Of a stretch of 36,216 nt of DNA, positions 25,537 to 34,413 are shown in pieces. Under the pieces are notes generated by a model, which did no database searches, had not been told where the DNA came from, and was given only the letters and a program-made list of their open reading frames with translations. The translations under genes and the position numbers were made by a program. Origin of the DNA: Alphaproteobacteria bacterium (GTDB taxonomy: Bacteria > Pseudomonadota > Alphaproteobacteria > SHVW01). How positions within the stretch are numbered: the first letter of the stretch is position 1; each line of letters starts with the position of its first letter. The stretch spans positions 1 to 36,216 of the forward strand of contig VGDO01000038.1 in assembly GCA_016869645.1 (NCBI GenBank), in the 5' to 3' direction.

Positions 25537-26934
25537 TCAGGCACGGCCTGGCAAGGCGATGGGATGAGTCGACTCGAAGGCCCGGGCGGCGCGCAGGACA
25601 AGGTCGTCGCGATGCCGGGGCCCGACGAATTGCAGGCCGACCGGAAGGCCGTCGCGGGTCCGACCACAGGGAATGCTGGCCGCCGGCTGCCCCGTCAGGT
25701 TGAAGGGATAGGAAAATGGCGTCCACGCGACCCAGCGGTCGAGGCGCCCGCCGGGCGGCACCTCATGGCCTGCCGCGAAGGCCGGGATCGGCATGGTTGG
25801 TGTCACCAGCAGGTCATACCGCCGATGAAAGGCGTTCATGCGCTCGCCAAGCGCCTCGCGCTGGCGGATCGCCTGCACCATGTCCTGCGCCGTCCGATTG
25901 GCGCCGCCCTCGGCGATGGCGCGAAAACCGGGGTCGAGCAGCTTGCGCTTTGGGCTGGCGACGGTGCGCAGAAGCGACGCGGCACCGATTGTCCAGAAGG
26001 TGCGGAAAGCCGCTTCGGCATCCTCGATGTCGGGATCTTCTGATTCGACAATGGCGCCCAGATCAGCGAGCGATGCGACGGCGCGCGCGACGATCCGCGC
26101 AACCTCCGGATCGACGCGTGCACGGCCGAGGCGCGGGCTGAAGGCGATGCGCAATCCGGCGACGCCATCGTTGAGTCCGACGCGCCAGTCGCGACCGTCG
26201 TAAGGCAGCGCGTACCAGTCGCGCGCATCCGGCTCGGCCATCACGGTCAGCATGAGGGCCGCGTCCTCCACGGTGCGCGTCATCGGGCCGACATGCGACA
26301 GCATGAGAAAGATCGCCGCCGGCGCCACCGGCACGCGACCATAGCTCGGTTTCAGGCCGAACACGCCCGTGAAGGACGCGGGAATGCGGACCGAGCCGCC
26401 GCCATCGGTGCCAATGTGCAGTGCGCCCATGCCGGTCGCCGCCGCGACCGCCGCGCCACCGCTCGACCCACCCGGCGTCTTCGATGGGTTCCACGGGTTG
26501 CGCGTGATGCCGGTCAGCGGGCTGTCCGTCACACCCTTCCAACCGAACTCGGGTGTCGTGGTCTTGCCGAGGAATACGGCGCCATGCTCGCGCAGCCGCG
26601 CCACGGCCGGGGCATCGACATCCCATGACTGATCCCGCGCCACGGTGCGCGATCCGCGCAGGGTCGGCCAGCCGCGGCTGAGCACTAGGTCCTTGATCGT
26701 GGTCGGCACGCCGTCGACGAGGCCCAGGGGACGGCCCTTCGTCCAGCGCCGCTCCGAGGCGCGCGCCGCGGCGAGTGCGCCCGCGTCGTCGACCAGGCAG
26801 AAGGCGTTGTAGCGCTTGTCGAGCTTGGCGATCCGCGCCAGCGCGGCCTTGGTTGCGTCCACGGGCGACAGGGTGCGCACGCGGAAGCGCCTGATCATGT
26901 CCGATGCCGACATCATTGCGAGTTCGCGGCTCAA
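25537..26934 (-). CDS. Amidase (amidase signature family), second copy type
   Basis: A 465-residue amidase-signature enzyme with the triad Lys81 (TIKDLVLS), the cis-Ser in GGSSGG (157-158) and Ser181 in GTDGGGS. GLVDGVPTTIKD, KTTTPEFGWKG and the C-terminal GLPVGLQFVGP are typical of indoleacetamide-hydrolase/GatA-like amidases. It is only distantly like the amidase at 17484-18947 outside the signature. It starts 11 bp after the stop of the sensor-kinase fragment, so the two belong to one operon. Together with the binding protein downstream it suggests uptake or sensing and hydrolysis of an amide, which is inference. Confidence 0.88.
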   Translation of the reverse strand: MSRELAMMSASDMIRRFRVRTLSPVDATKAALARIAKLDKRYNAFCLVDDAGALAAARASERRWTKGRPLGLVDGVPTTIKDLVLSRGWPTLRGSRTVARDQSWDVDAPAVARLREHGAVFLGKTTTPEFGWKGVTDSPLTGITRNPWNPSKTPGGSSGGAAVAAATGMGALHIGTDGGGSVRIPASFTGVFGLKPSYGRVPVAPAAIFLMLSHVGPMTRTVEDAALMLTVMAEPDARDWYALPYDGRDWRVGLNDGVAGLRIAFSPRLGRARVDPEVARIVARAVASLADLGAIVESEDPDIEDAEAAFRTFWTIGAASLLRTVASPKRKLLDPGFRAIAEGGANRTAQDMVQAIRQREALGERMNAFHRRYDLLVTPTMPIPAFAAGHEVPPGGRLDRWVAWTPFSYPFNLTGQPAASIPCGRTRDGLPVGLQFVGPRHRDDLVLRAARAFESTHPIALPGRA

Positions 26935-26945
26935 GGCGGTCTCCT

Positions 26946-27986
26946 TCAGGCGTGATGGACGTTGGAGCGCCGGGCCGGGCGCCGCACGGGCAGACGAACG
27001 GTGGCGCGGGTTCCGCGCCCGGGCGTGCTGTCGATCGCCAGGCTGCCGCCGTGAAGCTCGACCAGCGATTTGGCCAGCGGCAGGCCGAGACCGGTGCCCT
27101 CGAAGCTGCGGCTCAGATGGCTTTCGACCTGGCGGAAGGGTTCGAGCGCGATCTTGATCTCGGCCTCGGTCATGCCGATGCCGGTATCGGTGAATTCGAC
27201 GATCATGTCGGATGACTGGACACGCGCCGAGACGTTGATGTGGCCGCCGCGCGGCGTGAACTTCACCGCATTGGACAGCAGATTGAGGAAGACCTGGATC
27301 AACCGGCGCGGGTCGCCCTCAACGGTCGGCAGGCTGGCCGGCACGTCGAAGATCAGCTCGAGCGCGGTCGCCTCCGCGCGTTGGCGGACCAGGCGCGCTG
27401 CCTGCTCGATGACCTCGTTCATGTGGACCGGCTCGATGTGGAGCTCGACGGCGCCGGCCTCGACCTTGGCCAGGTCGAGGATGTCGTTGATGATATTGAG
27501 TAGGTGAACGCCGCTGTCGTGAATGTCGCCGGCATAGCCGCGATAGCGATCCAAGGCAGCCGGCCCGAACACCTGATCGCGGATGATCTCCGAGAAGCCG
27601 ATGATGGCGTTCAACGGCGTGCGCAGCTCGTGGCTGACGGTGGCGAGAAATTCTGTCTTCGATCGGTTGGCAAACTCGGCCGCTTCCTTGGCGCGCAGGA
27701 TCGCCGTCTCGGCGCTCTTCAAGTGCGTGATGTCGACATAGGTGATGACCAGCTCGCCTGATGGCGTGCGACGTCCGCGCGCTTCGAGCATTCGTCCATG
27801 CGGCGTCGGCCGTTCAAAGGCTTGAGTGTCGGCGCCCATCATGTTGGCATCGCGCAGCTCGACGAGGCGATCGATGGCAGTGTCGCTGCCATCATGAGGG
27901 CCGTAGTCGCCGCGCCTGGCGAGGTAGCGCATGATGGTGTGGCTGTGCTGGCCGGGGGTCACCAGCTCGGCCGGCAGATCGAGCAT
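26946..27986 (-). CDS. Sensor histidine kinase, C-terminal part (HisKA-HATPase), separated by a frameshift
   Basis: A 346-residue frame that starts in the middle of a PAS_7 domain (MLDLPAELVTPGQHSHTIM). It continues through HisKA with His119 (FLATVSHELRTPLNAIIGF) and HATPase (NLLSNAVKFTPRGG, DTGIGM, GTGLGLPLAKSLVELHGG) to a basic tail. The upstream frame ends the first half of the same PAS domain at GQLILANERAR, and the natural continuation is this MLDLPAEL. The break lies in a (CG)5 run at 27987-27996; a 2-nt gain or 1-nt loss would join the halves into one kinase of about 990 residues. As it stands this piece lacks sensor and membrane domains. There is no receiver domain, unlike the two kinases at the left end. 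Confidence 0.82.
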   Translation of the reverse strand: MLDLPAELVTPGQHSHTIMRYLARRGDYGPHDGSDTAIDRLVELRDANMMGADTQAFERPTPHGRMLEARGRRTPSGELVITYVDITHLKSAETAILRAKEAAEFANRSKTEFLATVSHELRTPLNAIIGFSEIIRDQVFGPAALDRYRGYAGDIHDSGVHLLNIINDILDLAKVEAGAVELHIEPVHMNEVIEQAARLVRQRAEATALELIFDVPASLPTVEGDPRRLIQVFLNLLSNAVKFTPRGGHINVSARVQSSDMIVEFTDTGIGMTEAEIKIALEPFRQVESHLSRSFEGTGLGLPLAKSLVELHGGSLAIDSTPGRGTRATVRLPVRRPARRSNVHHA

Positions 27987-29919
27987 CGCGCGCGCGTTCG
28001 TTCGCCAGTATCAGCTGCCCCTGCTGATCGATGATCAGGATGCCTTCGGCCATGTTGGCGACAGCCGTGTCGAGCAATGCAGACTTGCGCGCAGCGTCGG
28101 CCAGCGCCTGGCGCTCGCGCGTGACGTCGCGGCCCGTACCGCGATAGCCGAGGAAATTGCCGTTCGCGTCGAACAAGGGCTTGCCGCTGATGCTCAGGTA
28201 GCGCGCCGGTCCGAAGCTGGGCTTGCTCAGGTACTGAAAGCCGCGGAACGGGCGGTGCCGTGTGAGGTCGTCGATGTGCGCCTTCAGGCTGGCTTCGCTG
28301 CAATCCCCGACCACGTCGAGGCGATGGAGGCCGATCAGCTTGGCCGGATCGATGCCGGTCGCATCGAGCATGCGCGGCGATATGTACGTGAAGCGGAGGT
28401 CCGGTCCCATCTCGTAGAACCACTCCGACGCCGCTTCGGCAAAGTCGCGCACGCGCTGCTCGCTGCTGCGCAACGCCACCTCGGTCGCCCTGCGATCGAA
28501 TTCAGTGGCGATCCAGTCGGCCATGACGGACAGGAAGCCGCGGTGATCGGCAGTGGCGGCATCGGGCCGGTCATTGAGCGCGGCGATGTGTCCGATCGTC
28601 TGGCCGGCGCGATTGCGCAACAGCATGCCGCAATAGCTGCGCGCATTGTACTGCGCCAGCACCTTGTCGGCCGGATAACGGGACATGACATCGTCCGGCA
28701 CGAAGCAGTAGCCCGTCGTGACCGCGTCGCCGCACGGCGTGCCTGCTATGGCGTAGCTGAAGTTGCCGGCGATGCGGTTGGTATCCCAGGCAACCACCGA
28801 TTCAATGCGATCGCCGCCCGGCGACAGTCGCCCGATATGCGTCCAGCGATAGCCGAGGCCGAGCGCCAGCGCCTGCACGGCGACGACCATGAAATCGCCG
28901 CCTTCAGCACGCCCGCTGATCGCCAGCGCAAAGGCATCCTGATGCCGCTTGATGTCGGTGACGTCGTACCAAGTGCCGGCCGTCGATCCGTCGGCGAGCC
29001 GATACTCGCGAATTTCAACGACCCGGCCGTCGCCCAGCTTTTGCAGAAAAGGTCCCTGTGGATCGCGGTGCCGTTCCAGGCGTTGCGCGATGAACTGCTC
29101 CGCCGCAACGCCCTTGAGGGCGTGCTTACTGGCGTCGACCGAGTCGGCGAGAATGTCGGCAAAACGTCGACCAATGACGGAGGTGCCGTCGCCGCGCCCA
29201 TAGAATTTCAGGAAGTGCCGGTTGGCGAAGCTCAGGCGATCGTCCGAATCGTAGAGGGCGATGCCGATCGAGGCTTGGTCGAGAGCGAATCTGAGCCTTC
29301 GGGCAAGCGTGTCCTCAGCGTTCGACTTCCGTTGTTTCTCGAAAGCGAACAGCACCAGCCCAGCTGCGATCAGCGTTGCGGCGAACGGCGACAAGACGGC
29401 CGGCGACCAGCCGCCAACGGACATGGCGGGCTCGACGAGCGATGAGAAGTCGAGTGCGCCCAGCACGGCGAAACCCGCCGCCACCGGGAACCGAGCCGAG
29501 CCCTCGCGGCGTCGGCCGACCAGCCAGCCGGCGATGCCGAGTAGAACCGCGGCGCTGGCCGCAGCGAGCGCGGCCGCCGCCGCTGCCGACTGCAACTGCA
29601 ATCCGAGCACCGCCAGGCCGGCAGCGCCTGCCAGAAGCACGCCGGCGAGCTGACGTCCGAACCAGGAATGCGCGCCGGCGGCCGCGCTCGCGATCTTGAC
29701 GAGGTGAAGGATGCTCGCGGCGCCGATCTCGCCGGCGAAACCCTGGGCCAGTCCTGCGGTCAGCGGTTCACTGCCCGCCGCCAGGATCGTGACTGCCCAC
29801 CAACCTGTCGCGGGCACGCCGGCACCTCGCCGCGCAAGCGTGACCAAGCCGGCGAACAAGACCAATGTGCACAGCGCGCTGGCGATCGCCTGGGGGGCAA
29901 GCGCGGGCTGGAACAACAT
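27892..29919 (-). CDS. Sensor histidine kinase, N-terminal part (membrane sensor, PAS, GAF, PAS), separated by a frameshift
   Basis: A 675-residue frame. Residues about 8-193 form a multi-helix membrane domain. They are followed by PAS_7-type PAS (about 205-325, IALYDSDDRLSFANRHFL), a GAF domain (about 335-475; note CGDAVTTGYCFVPDDV and YCGMLLRNRAGQTIGHIAAL), a PAS with PAC (about 485-605, GYRGTGRDVT) and the first half of a last PAS_7 (about 612-644). Beyond ERAR (644) the frame degenerates to Arg/Pro/His-rich nonsense and stops, while the true continuation is in the ORF at 26946-27986. The membrane domain is homologous to the whole 229-residue protein encoded 22 bp upstream. Redox, light or lipid signals are possible for PAS/GAF sensors; none is indicated. 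Confidence 0.82.
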   Translation of the reverse strand: MLFQPALAPQAIASALCTLVLFAGLVTLARRGAGVPATGWWAVTILAAGSEPLTAGLAQGFAGEIGAASILHLVKIASAAAGAHSWFGRQLAGVLLAGAAGLAVLGLQLQSAAAAAALAAASAAVLLGIAGWLVGRRREGSARFPVAAGFAVLGALDFSSLVEPAMSVGGWSPAVLSPFAATLIAAGLVLFAFEKQRKSNAEDTLARRLRFALDQASIGIALYDSDDRLSFANRHFLKFYGRGDGTSVIGRRFADILADSVDASKHALKGVAAEQFIAQRLERHRDPQGPFLQKLGDGRVVEIREYRLADGSTAGTWYDVTDIKRHQDAFALAISGRAEGGDFMVVAVQALALGLGYRWTHIGRLSPGGDRIESVVAWDTNRIAGNFSYAIAGTPCGDAVTTGYCFVPDDVMSRYPADKVLAQYNARSYCGMLLRNRAGQTIGHIAALNDRPDAATADHRGFLSVMADWIATEFDRRATEVALRSSEQRVRDFAEAASEWFYEMGPDLRFTYISPRMLDATGIDPAKLIGLHRLDVVGDCSEASLKAHIDDLTRHRPFRGFQYLSKPSFGPARYLSISGKPLFDANGNFLGYRGTGRDVTRERQALADAARKSALLDTAVANMAEGILIIDQQGQLILANERARDARSAGRAGDPRPAQPHHHALPRQARRLRPS

Positions 29920-29941
29920 CAGTCGCTAGTCCTGTCCAACC

Positions 29942-30631
29942 CTATTCGGGCTCGGAAGCTTCCGGGCGGTGACGGCTTTGCCGGCTGACCAGCATGAGCG
30001 AGATGCCGGCGATCGTGGCCATCATCGGTTCGAAAGCCACGGCCCAGGGCAAAGCCGCTTCCGCCGGCGTCTGCACACCTTCGACGGCGCGCACCGCGCC
30101 CCACGTCAGAAAGGTCGCGATGGTCATCGCGAAAGGCAGGGACCGGCGACGGCGATGAAGCAGATAGATCGCGCCGTTGGCAAAGAGCGCAAGGCTGCCG
30201 GCGAGGAAAAGCGCGGCATTGAGCGCGCGTTGCGTCGTGTGCGAGGGCAGACCCTGGCTCAGGCCGACCACGACCACGACGATGCCGCCGATCAGCATGC
30301 CGATCAGCGCCGAATGATGCAGGAAGCGCAGCGATCCCAGCAGGAGCAGCAGCGAGGTCGCCGCGCCGAGCGAGAGAACGGCCTGGATGGGGTCGGCCAT
30401 GGAAAGGCCAACCGGTCCGGCGAGGATGATCGCGTTGATGATGAAGCCGAATGCCCACCAGGCGCTGGCGCGCAGGATATTGGCGCGGCCGCCAAGGTAG
30501 AGAAGCGCCACGGCGATCACCAGCGACACCGCCGCCGACGGTAAGACGATCGCCGTCAGCGGCAAGCTCGGCGTCAAACCTGGTGTCATCGACGTTAAAC
30601 AGCCCCCGCGGCCCTGACGATTATTGATCAT
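29942..30631 (-). CDS. Stand-alone membrane protein homologous to the adjacent kinase's sensor domain
   Basis: Up to 229 residues with about seven hydrophobic helices. Start choices are 30631 (overlapping apt by 11 nt) or ATG 30589 ([11 protein letters not shown]), which leaves a 31-bp gap; I cannot decide. The protein aligns with residues about 8-195 of the kinase that follows 22 bp later: AWWAFGFI with [35 protein letters not shown] with GRRREGSARFPVAAGFAVLGALDFSSLVEP, and a final helix ending in a basic stop-transfer (SRQSR / EKQRK). It has no enzymatic domain. It may partner the kinase sensor in the membrane or bind the same ligand. Family name not recognised. Confidence 0.75.
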   Translation of the reverse strand: MINNRQGRGGCLTSMTPGLTPSLPLTAIVLPSAAVSLVIAVALLYLGGRANILRASAWWAFGFIINAIILAGPVGLSMADPIQAVLSLGAATSLLLLLGSLRFLHHSALIGMLIGGIVVVVVGLSQGLPSHTTQRALNAALFLAGSLALFANGAIYLLHRRRRSLPFAMTIATFLTWGAVRAVEGVQTPAEAALPWAVAFEPMMATIAGISLMLVSRQSRHRPEASEPE

Positions 30632-31136
30632 ACCCTACGAGTGCCGAGAACGGCACGTTGAGATGCTTGCGCCCTTTGAGGAAGTTCAGCTCGATAATGC
30701 AGGCGCAGGCCGGCACGGTGCCGCCGACCTTGTGCACGAGCTCGACTGCGGCGCGCATCGTTCCGCCCGTGGCGAGCAGATCGTCGAGCACGACGACGCG
30801 CTGGCCGGGCTTCACGGCATCCGCCTGCACCTCGATCGTATCGGAGCCGTACTCCAGATCATAGGTGTAGCGGATGGTCTGGCCCGGAAGCTTTCCCTTC
30901 TTGCGCAGCATGATGAAGCCGCAGCCGAGTCGGAGCGCCAGCGGCGCGGCCGTCAGGAATCCGCGCGACTCGATGCCGGCGAGGAGGTCGGGCTTGTGCG
31001 GCGAGATAATGGCAGCGAGCTGGTCGACCGTTGCTGCCCACGCCTTGGGATGGGCAAGCAATGTCGAAATGTCATAGAACAGGATGCCCGGCTTGGGGAA
31101 ATCGGGAATCTGGCGAATGTGATCCTTGATGTTCAT
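30621..31136 (-). CDS. apt: Adenine phosphoribosyltransferase
   Basis: A 171-residue type I phosphoribosyltransferase, the usual length for Apt. It converts adenine and PRPP to AMP and pyrophosphate (purine salvage, cytosol). Signatures are [21 protein letters not shown] at the N-terminus, GIESRGF (54-60), RKKGKLPG (78-85) and the PRPP-binding loop [13 protein letters not shown] (114-126). Its tail overlaps or abuts the membrane-protein gene, so it may be the first gene of the minus-strand kinase/amidase operon. It diverges from the Mla operon. Confidence 0.94.
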   Translation of the reverse strand: MNIKDHIRQIPDFPKPGILFYDISTLLAHPKAWAATVDQLAAIISPHKPDLLAGIESRGFLTAAPLALRLGCGFIMLRKKGKLPGQTIRYTYDLEYGSDTIEVQADAVKPGQRVVVLDDLLATGGTMRAAVELVHKVGGTVPACACIIELNFLKGRKHLNVPFSALVGYDQ

Positions 31137-31365
31137 AGATCAGGTCCAATTTGCGAAGTGAAGGGGCCATTGATGGACGTGACAAGCGAGGCCGCTGCTC
31201 GATTTGGAGCCGGCACGCGTCGATCCTAGTATCTCACGCGGCCGGCTGGCAAACCTCACTTGGCCGCTGCGGTGTTCGTTGCCGTCGCGGGAACCTGACG
31301 ATCCGATCAGAAGCGGCCGGCGATTCAGTTTGGCGCATGAATCATGGCGCTTTAGGATGCCAGCC

Positions 31366-32517
31366 ATGGCGCTGCAGACCGGATCGGCGGACGACAGCGG
31401 CTGGTTTCGCCAGACGCGCGAGGACGACCGCATTGTGCTGCGCTTCGGCGGACGCTGGACGCTCGAGGCGGTCGGCCGCCATGACCAGGAGTTGCGCCGC
31501 TTGACCGTCGCGGACTCGGGCGCCGCACGGATTGACATCAGCGCATTGGACAAGCTCGACACGGCCGGCGCCTGGGCGATCTGTCGCGCCGTCGCGGCCT
31601 TGCAGAAGCCGGGGCGGGAAGTCGACCTGATCGGCGCACAGCCGGCGCACGCCGCGCTGATCGAGCGCGTGCGCGCATGTGAAGCCGCACCCCACTCCGG
31701 ACGCAGATTCGCCAACCCGGTCCTGGTCATGCTCGAGCGCATCGGTGGCCGGATGGTCATGTTCCTTGAGGAGACGCGCGACCTGGTCGGATTTCTTGGT
31801 CAGACCGTGTTCACCGTCGTGCACAGCGTGCTACGACCGAGCCGCATCCGATTGACCCCGCTGGTGAGCCACCTCGAGCAGGTCGGTCTCAACGCCGTGC
31901 CTATCGTGGGCCTGCTGTCGTTCTTGATCGGAGTCGTGCTCGCCTATCAGGGCGCCGACCAGCTCAGGCGGTTCGGCGCCGACATCTTTACGGTCAATCT
32001 GCTGGCAGTCTCGGTGCTCCGCGAGATCGGCATCCTGATCACCGCGATCATCGTCGCGGGCCGATCGGGCAGCGCGTTCGCCGCCCAGATCGGTACCATG
32101 AAGGTCAACCAGGAGGTCGACGCCATGCGGACGCTCGGCCTCGACCCGATCGAGATCCTGGTCCTGCCGCGCGTGGTCGCGCTCGTCCTCGCGATGCCCT
32201 TGCTGGCCTTCTTTGCCGACATGATGGGGCTGCTCGGCGGCGGGGTGATCTGCTACCTCATGCTCGACATCTCGATCTCGCAGTTCCTGCGCCAGCTCAA
32301 TGGCGCGGTCTCGCTGTGGTCATTCTGGATCGGCATCATCAAGGCGCCGATCTTCGGCTTCATCATCGCGCTGGTCGGCTGCTTCGCGGGCCTCAGTGTC
32401 TCCGGGTCGGCCGAGAGCGTCGGGCGCCTGACGACCAAGGCAGTGGTGGAATCGATCTTCATCGTGATCGTCGTCGACGCGATATTCTCCGTCCTGTTTT
32501 CCTATCTGAAGATCTAA
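31366..32517 (+). CDS. mlaE: STAS-MlaE fusion, lipid-transport ABC permease
   Basis: A 383-residue protein from ATG 31366, chosen because AGGA lies 8 nt upstream; ATG 31357 and a far-upstream ATG at 31204 are less likely. Residues about 15-105 are a STAS domain (IDISALDKLDTAGAW, the MlaB-like segment). Residues about 130-383 are the MlaE/DUF140 permease (IVAGRSGSAFAAQIGTM, VNQEVDAMRTLGLDP, LPRVVALVLAMPLL). It is the membrane core of an MCE-type phospholipid transporter that links the inner and outer membranes; the STAS domain likely stabilises the ATPase as free MlaB does. First gene of a four-gene operon, 9 bp before mlaF. Confidence 0.92.
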   Translation: MALQTGSADDSGWFRQTREDDRIVLRFGGRWTLEAVGRHDQELRRLTVADSGAARIDISALDKLDTAGAWAICRAVAALQKPGREVDLIGAQPAHAALIERVRACEAAPHSGRRFANPVLVMLERIGGRMVMFLEETRDLVGFLGQTVFTVVHSVLRPSRIRLTPLVSHLEQVGLNAVPIVGLLSFLIGVVLAYQGADQLRRFGADIFTVNLLAVSVLREIGILITAIIVAGRSGSAFAAQIGTMKVNQEVDAMRTLGLDPIEILVLPRVVALVLAMPLLAFFADMMGLLGGGVICYLMLDISISQFLRQLNGAVSLWSFWIGIIKAPIFGFIIALVGCFAGLSVSGSAESVGRLTTKAVVESIFIVIVVDAIFSVLFSYLKI

Positions 32518-32526
32518 GTCCCGGGC

Positions 32527-33345
32527 ATGGCGGACGAGCCAGTCATACGCGTGCGCGGTTTGGTGACCCGCTTCGGTCCGCAGCTCTTGCACGATGGTCT
32601 CGACCTCGACGTGCGCAAGGGCGAGGTGATCGGGCTGGTCGGCGGTTCGGGCACCGGCAAGTCGGTGCTGATGAAGACGATCATCGGATTGAACCGCCCG
32701 GCGGGCGGCACGATCCGCGTCCTGGGCGAAGACCCGCTGAGCGACGATGAAGCGGCGGTGCGGCGGCTGCAGGCCCGGTGGGGTGTCCTATTCCAGGACG
32801 GCGCGTTGTTCAGCTCGCTGACCGTCGCCGAAAACGTCATTGTACCGTTGCGCGAGCACGGTCCCGATCTCGACGACGTGTCGCCCCTGTTGCTGCGCGA
32901 GCTGGCGGCAGTCAAGATCCGCATGGTCGGGCTGCCGCTCGAGGCGGCTGCGAAGTATCCGTCCGAGCTGTCGGGCGGCATGCGCAAGCGCGCCGGCCTC
33001 GCCCGGGCGCTCGCCCTCGACCCGGAGATCCTGTTCCTGGACGAGCCGACCGCGGGTCTCGATCCGATCGGCGCGGCGATCTTCGACCGGCTGATCGGCG
33101 AACTCCAGAAAAGCCTGGGACTGACCGTGGTGATGGTGACGCACGACCTCGACAGCCTGCTTGCGATCTGCGATCGCATTGCCGTGCTGGTGGACAAAAA
33201 GATCAAGGTTGGCACAATGGATGAGCTGTTGCGCGACCCCCACCCGTGGATCAGCGCCTACTTCCACGGTCCGCGCGGTCGAGCGGCCCAGGTCCAGGCC
33301 CAGGCGGGAGCTCACGCCGCGGCTCTGGACGAGACTGCAGGATGA
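32527..33345 (+). CDS. mlaF: MlaF-like ABC transporter ATP-binding protein
   Basis: A 272-residue ATPase with Walker A GGSGTGKS (39-46), Q-loop Gln90 (LFQDGALFSSLTV), signature LSGGM (148-152), Walker B ILFLDEP (168-174) and H-loop His206. LFQDGALFSSLTV and LSGGMRKRAGLARA are typical of MlaF/Ttg2A. It powers lipid movement with MlaE and MlaD. The C-terminal Gln/Ala-rich extension (about 250-272) is variable in the family. GGGC lies just upstream; the gap from mlaE is 9 bp. Confidence 0.94.
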   Translation: MADEPVIRVRGLVTRFGPQLLHDGLDLDVRKGEVIGLVGGSGTGKSVLMKTIIGLNRPAGGTIRVLGEDPLSDDEAAVRRLQARWGVLFQDGALFSSLTVAENVIVPLREHGPDLDDVSPLLLRELAAVKIRMVGLPLEAAAKYPSELSGGMRKRAGLARALALDPEILFLDEPTAGLDPIGAAIFDRLIGELQKSLGLTVVMVTHDLDSLLAICDRIAVLVDKKIKVGTMDELLRDPHPWISAYFHGPRGRAAQVQAQAGAHAAALDETAG

Positions 33346-33424
33346 TTTCGGCCGCAGGCTCCAAGGCAGGGGGCGGCCGCGCGGGACGATTGGCGACGGG
33401 CACGAGGCGGAGGCGGTAGAGGGG

Positions 33425-34411
33425 ATGGAGACCAAGGCTAGCTACGTCGTGGTCGGCGCCTTCGTGCTTGTCTTGGTTGCGGGCCTGTTCGGCTTCGTCG
33501 TCTGGCTCGCGCGCTTCGAGATCGATCGCGAGCTGTCTTTTTATTACGTATACATTCAGGGCTCGGCGACCGGCCTGCAGGAAGGTGGCCAGGTGCGCTA
33601 TCGCGGCGTGCCGATCGGGCGCGTCGTCGAATTGCGCATCGACCCCACCAACGTCGAGCGCATCCGGGCCTTCGTCGAGATCTCGAGCGACGTGCCGATC
33701 AAGGTCGACACGATCGCGTCGCTCGAGTTTCAGGGTATCACCGGCGTTGCCTACATTCAGCTCTCCGGCGGCACCCAGGCGGCGCCAGCGCTGGAGCCCA
33801 AGCCCGGTGAGCGCTATGCCGAAATCCAGTCGCGTGCATCGCGCCTGGAACAGGTCTTTGATCGCGCGCCGGAGCTGCTCGGCACGCTGACCACGCTGAT
33901 GATGCAGGCCAACGATCTGGTCGGGCCGGAGAATCGCGAGGCATTCACCCAGACGCTCGTCAACATCCGGCGCGTGACGGGCGTGCTCGCCGACCGCGCT
34001 GAGGACATCGACCGTCTAATCAGCGACACCAGCCAGATGTCGCGCGAGCTGTCGGTCGGCGCGCGCACGCTGACCGAAGAAATGGCGTCGACCTTCGCCG
34101 TCGTTCGCGGAACGACATCGGGCGTCGACGACCAGATCGGGCATCTGAGTCGAGAGGTCACGCGCTCGCTGCGCGAGCTGGTGCGCACGGCGGAGGCCTT
34201 CAGCAAAGCGGCCGACAATATCGGCTCGCTGGCGGGCGACAACCGCGACGCCTTCCGCGAATTCGCCAACAGCGGTCTCTATCAATTCACCCAATTCGTC
34301 ACCGAGGCGCGCGAGCTGATCTCCGGCCTGTCGCGCGTGTCGACCGAGATCGAGCGCGACCCGCGCCGCTTCCTGTTCGGCGACCACTCGCGCGGCGTCG
34401 AGGCGCGTTGA
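33425..34411 (+). CDS. mlaD: MCE-domain lipid-binding protein (MlaD-like)
   Basis: A 328-residue protein from ATG 33425, chosen because AGAGGGG precedes it and a transmembrane anchor follows at once (about 7-29). The MCE domain spans about 38-118 (GLQEGGQVRYRGVPIGRV, FQGITGVAYIQLSGG). A long helical C-terminal region (about 140-310) resembles the coiled needle-forming part of longer MCE proteins. It is anchored in the inner membrane and binds or channels lipids in the periplasm. It is much longer than E. coli MlaD (about 183 residues), nearer to the single-MCE proteins of alphaproteobacteria. Its stop overlaps a TTG of the next gene. Confidence 0.92.
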   Translation: METKASYVVVGAFVLVLVAGLFGFVVWLARFEIDRELSFYYVYIQGSATGLQEGGQVRYRGVPIGRVVELRIDPTNVERIRAFVEISSDVPIKVDTIASLEFQGITGVAYIQLSGGTQAAPALEPKPGERYAEIQSRASRLEQVFDRAPELLGTLTTLMMQANDLVGPENREAFTQTLVNIRRVTGVLADRAEDIDRLISDTSQMSRELSVGARTLTEEMASTFAVVRGTTSGVDDQIGHLSREVTRSLRELVRTAEAFSKAADNIGSLAGDNRDAFREFANSGLYQFTQFVTEARELISGLSRVSTEIERDPRRFLFGDHSRGVEAR

Positions 34412-34413
34412 GC

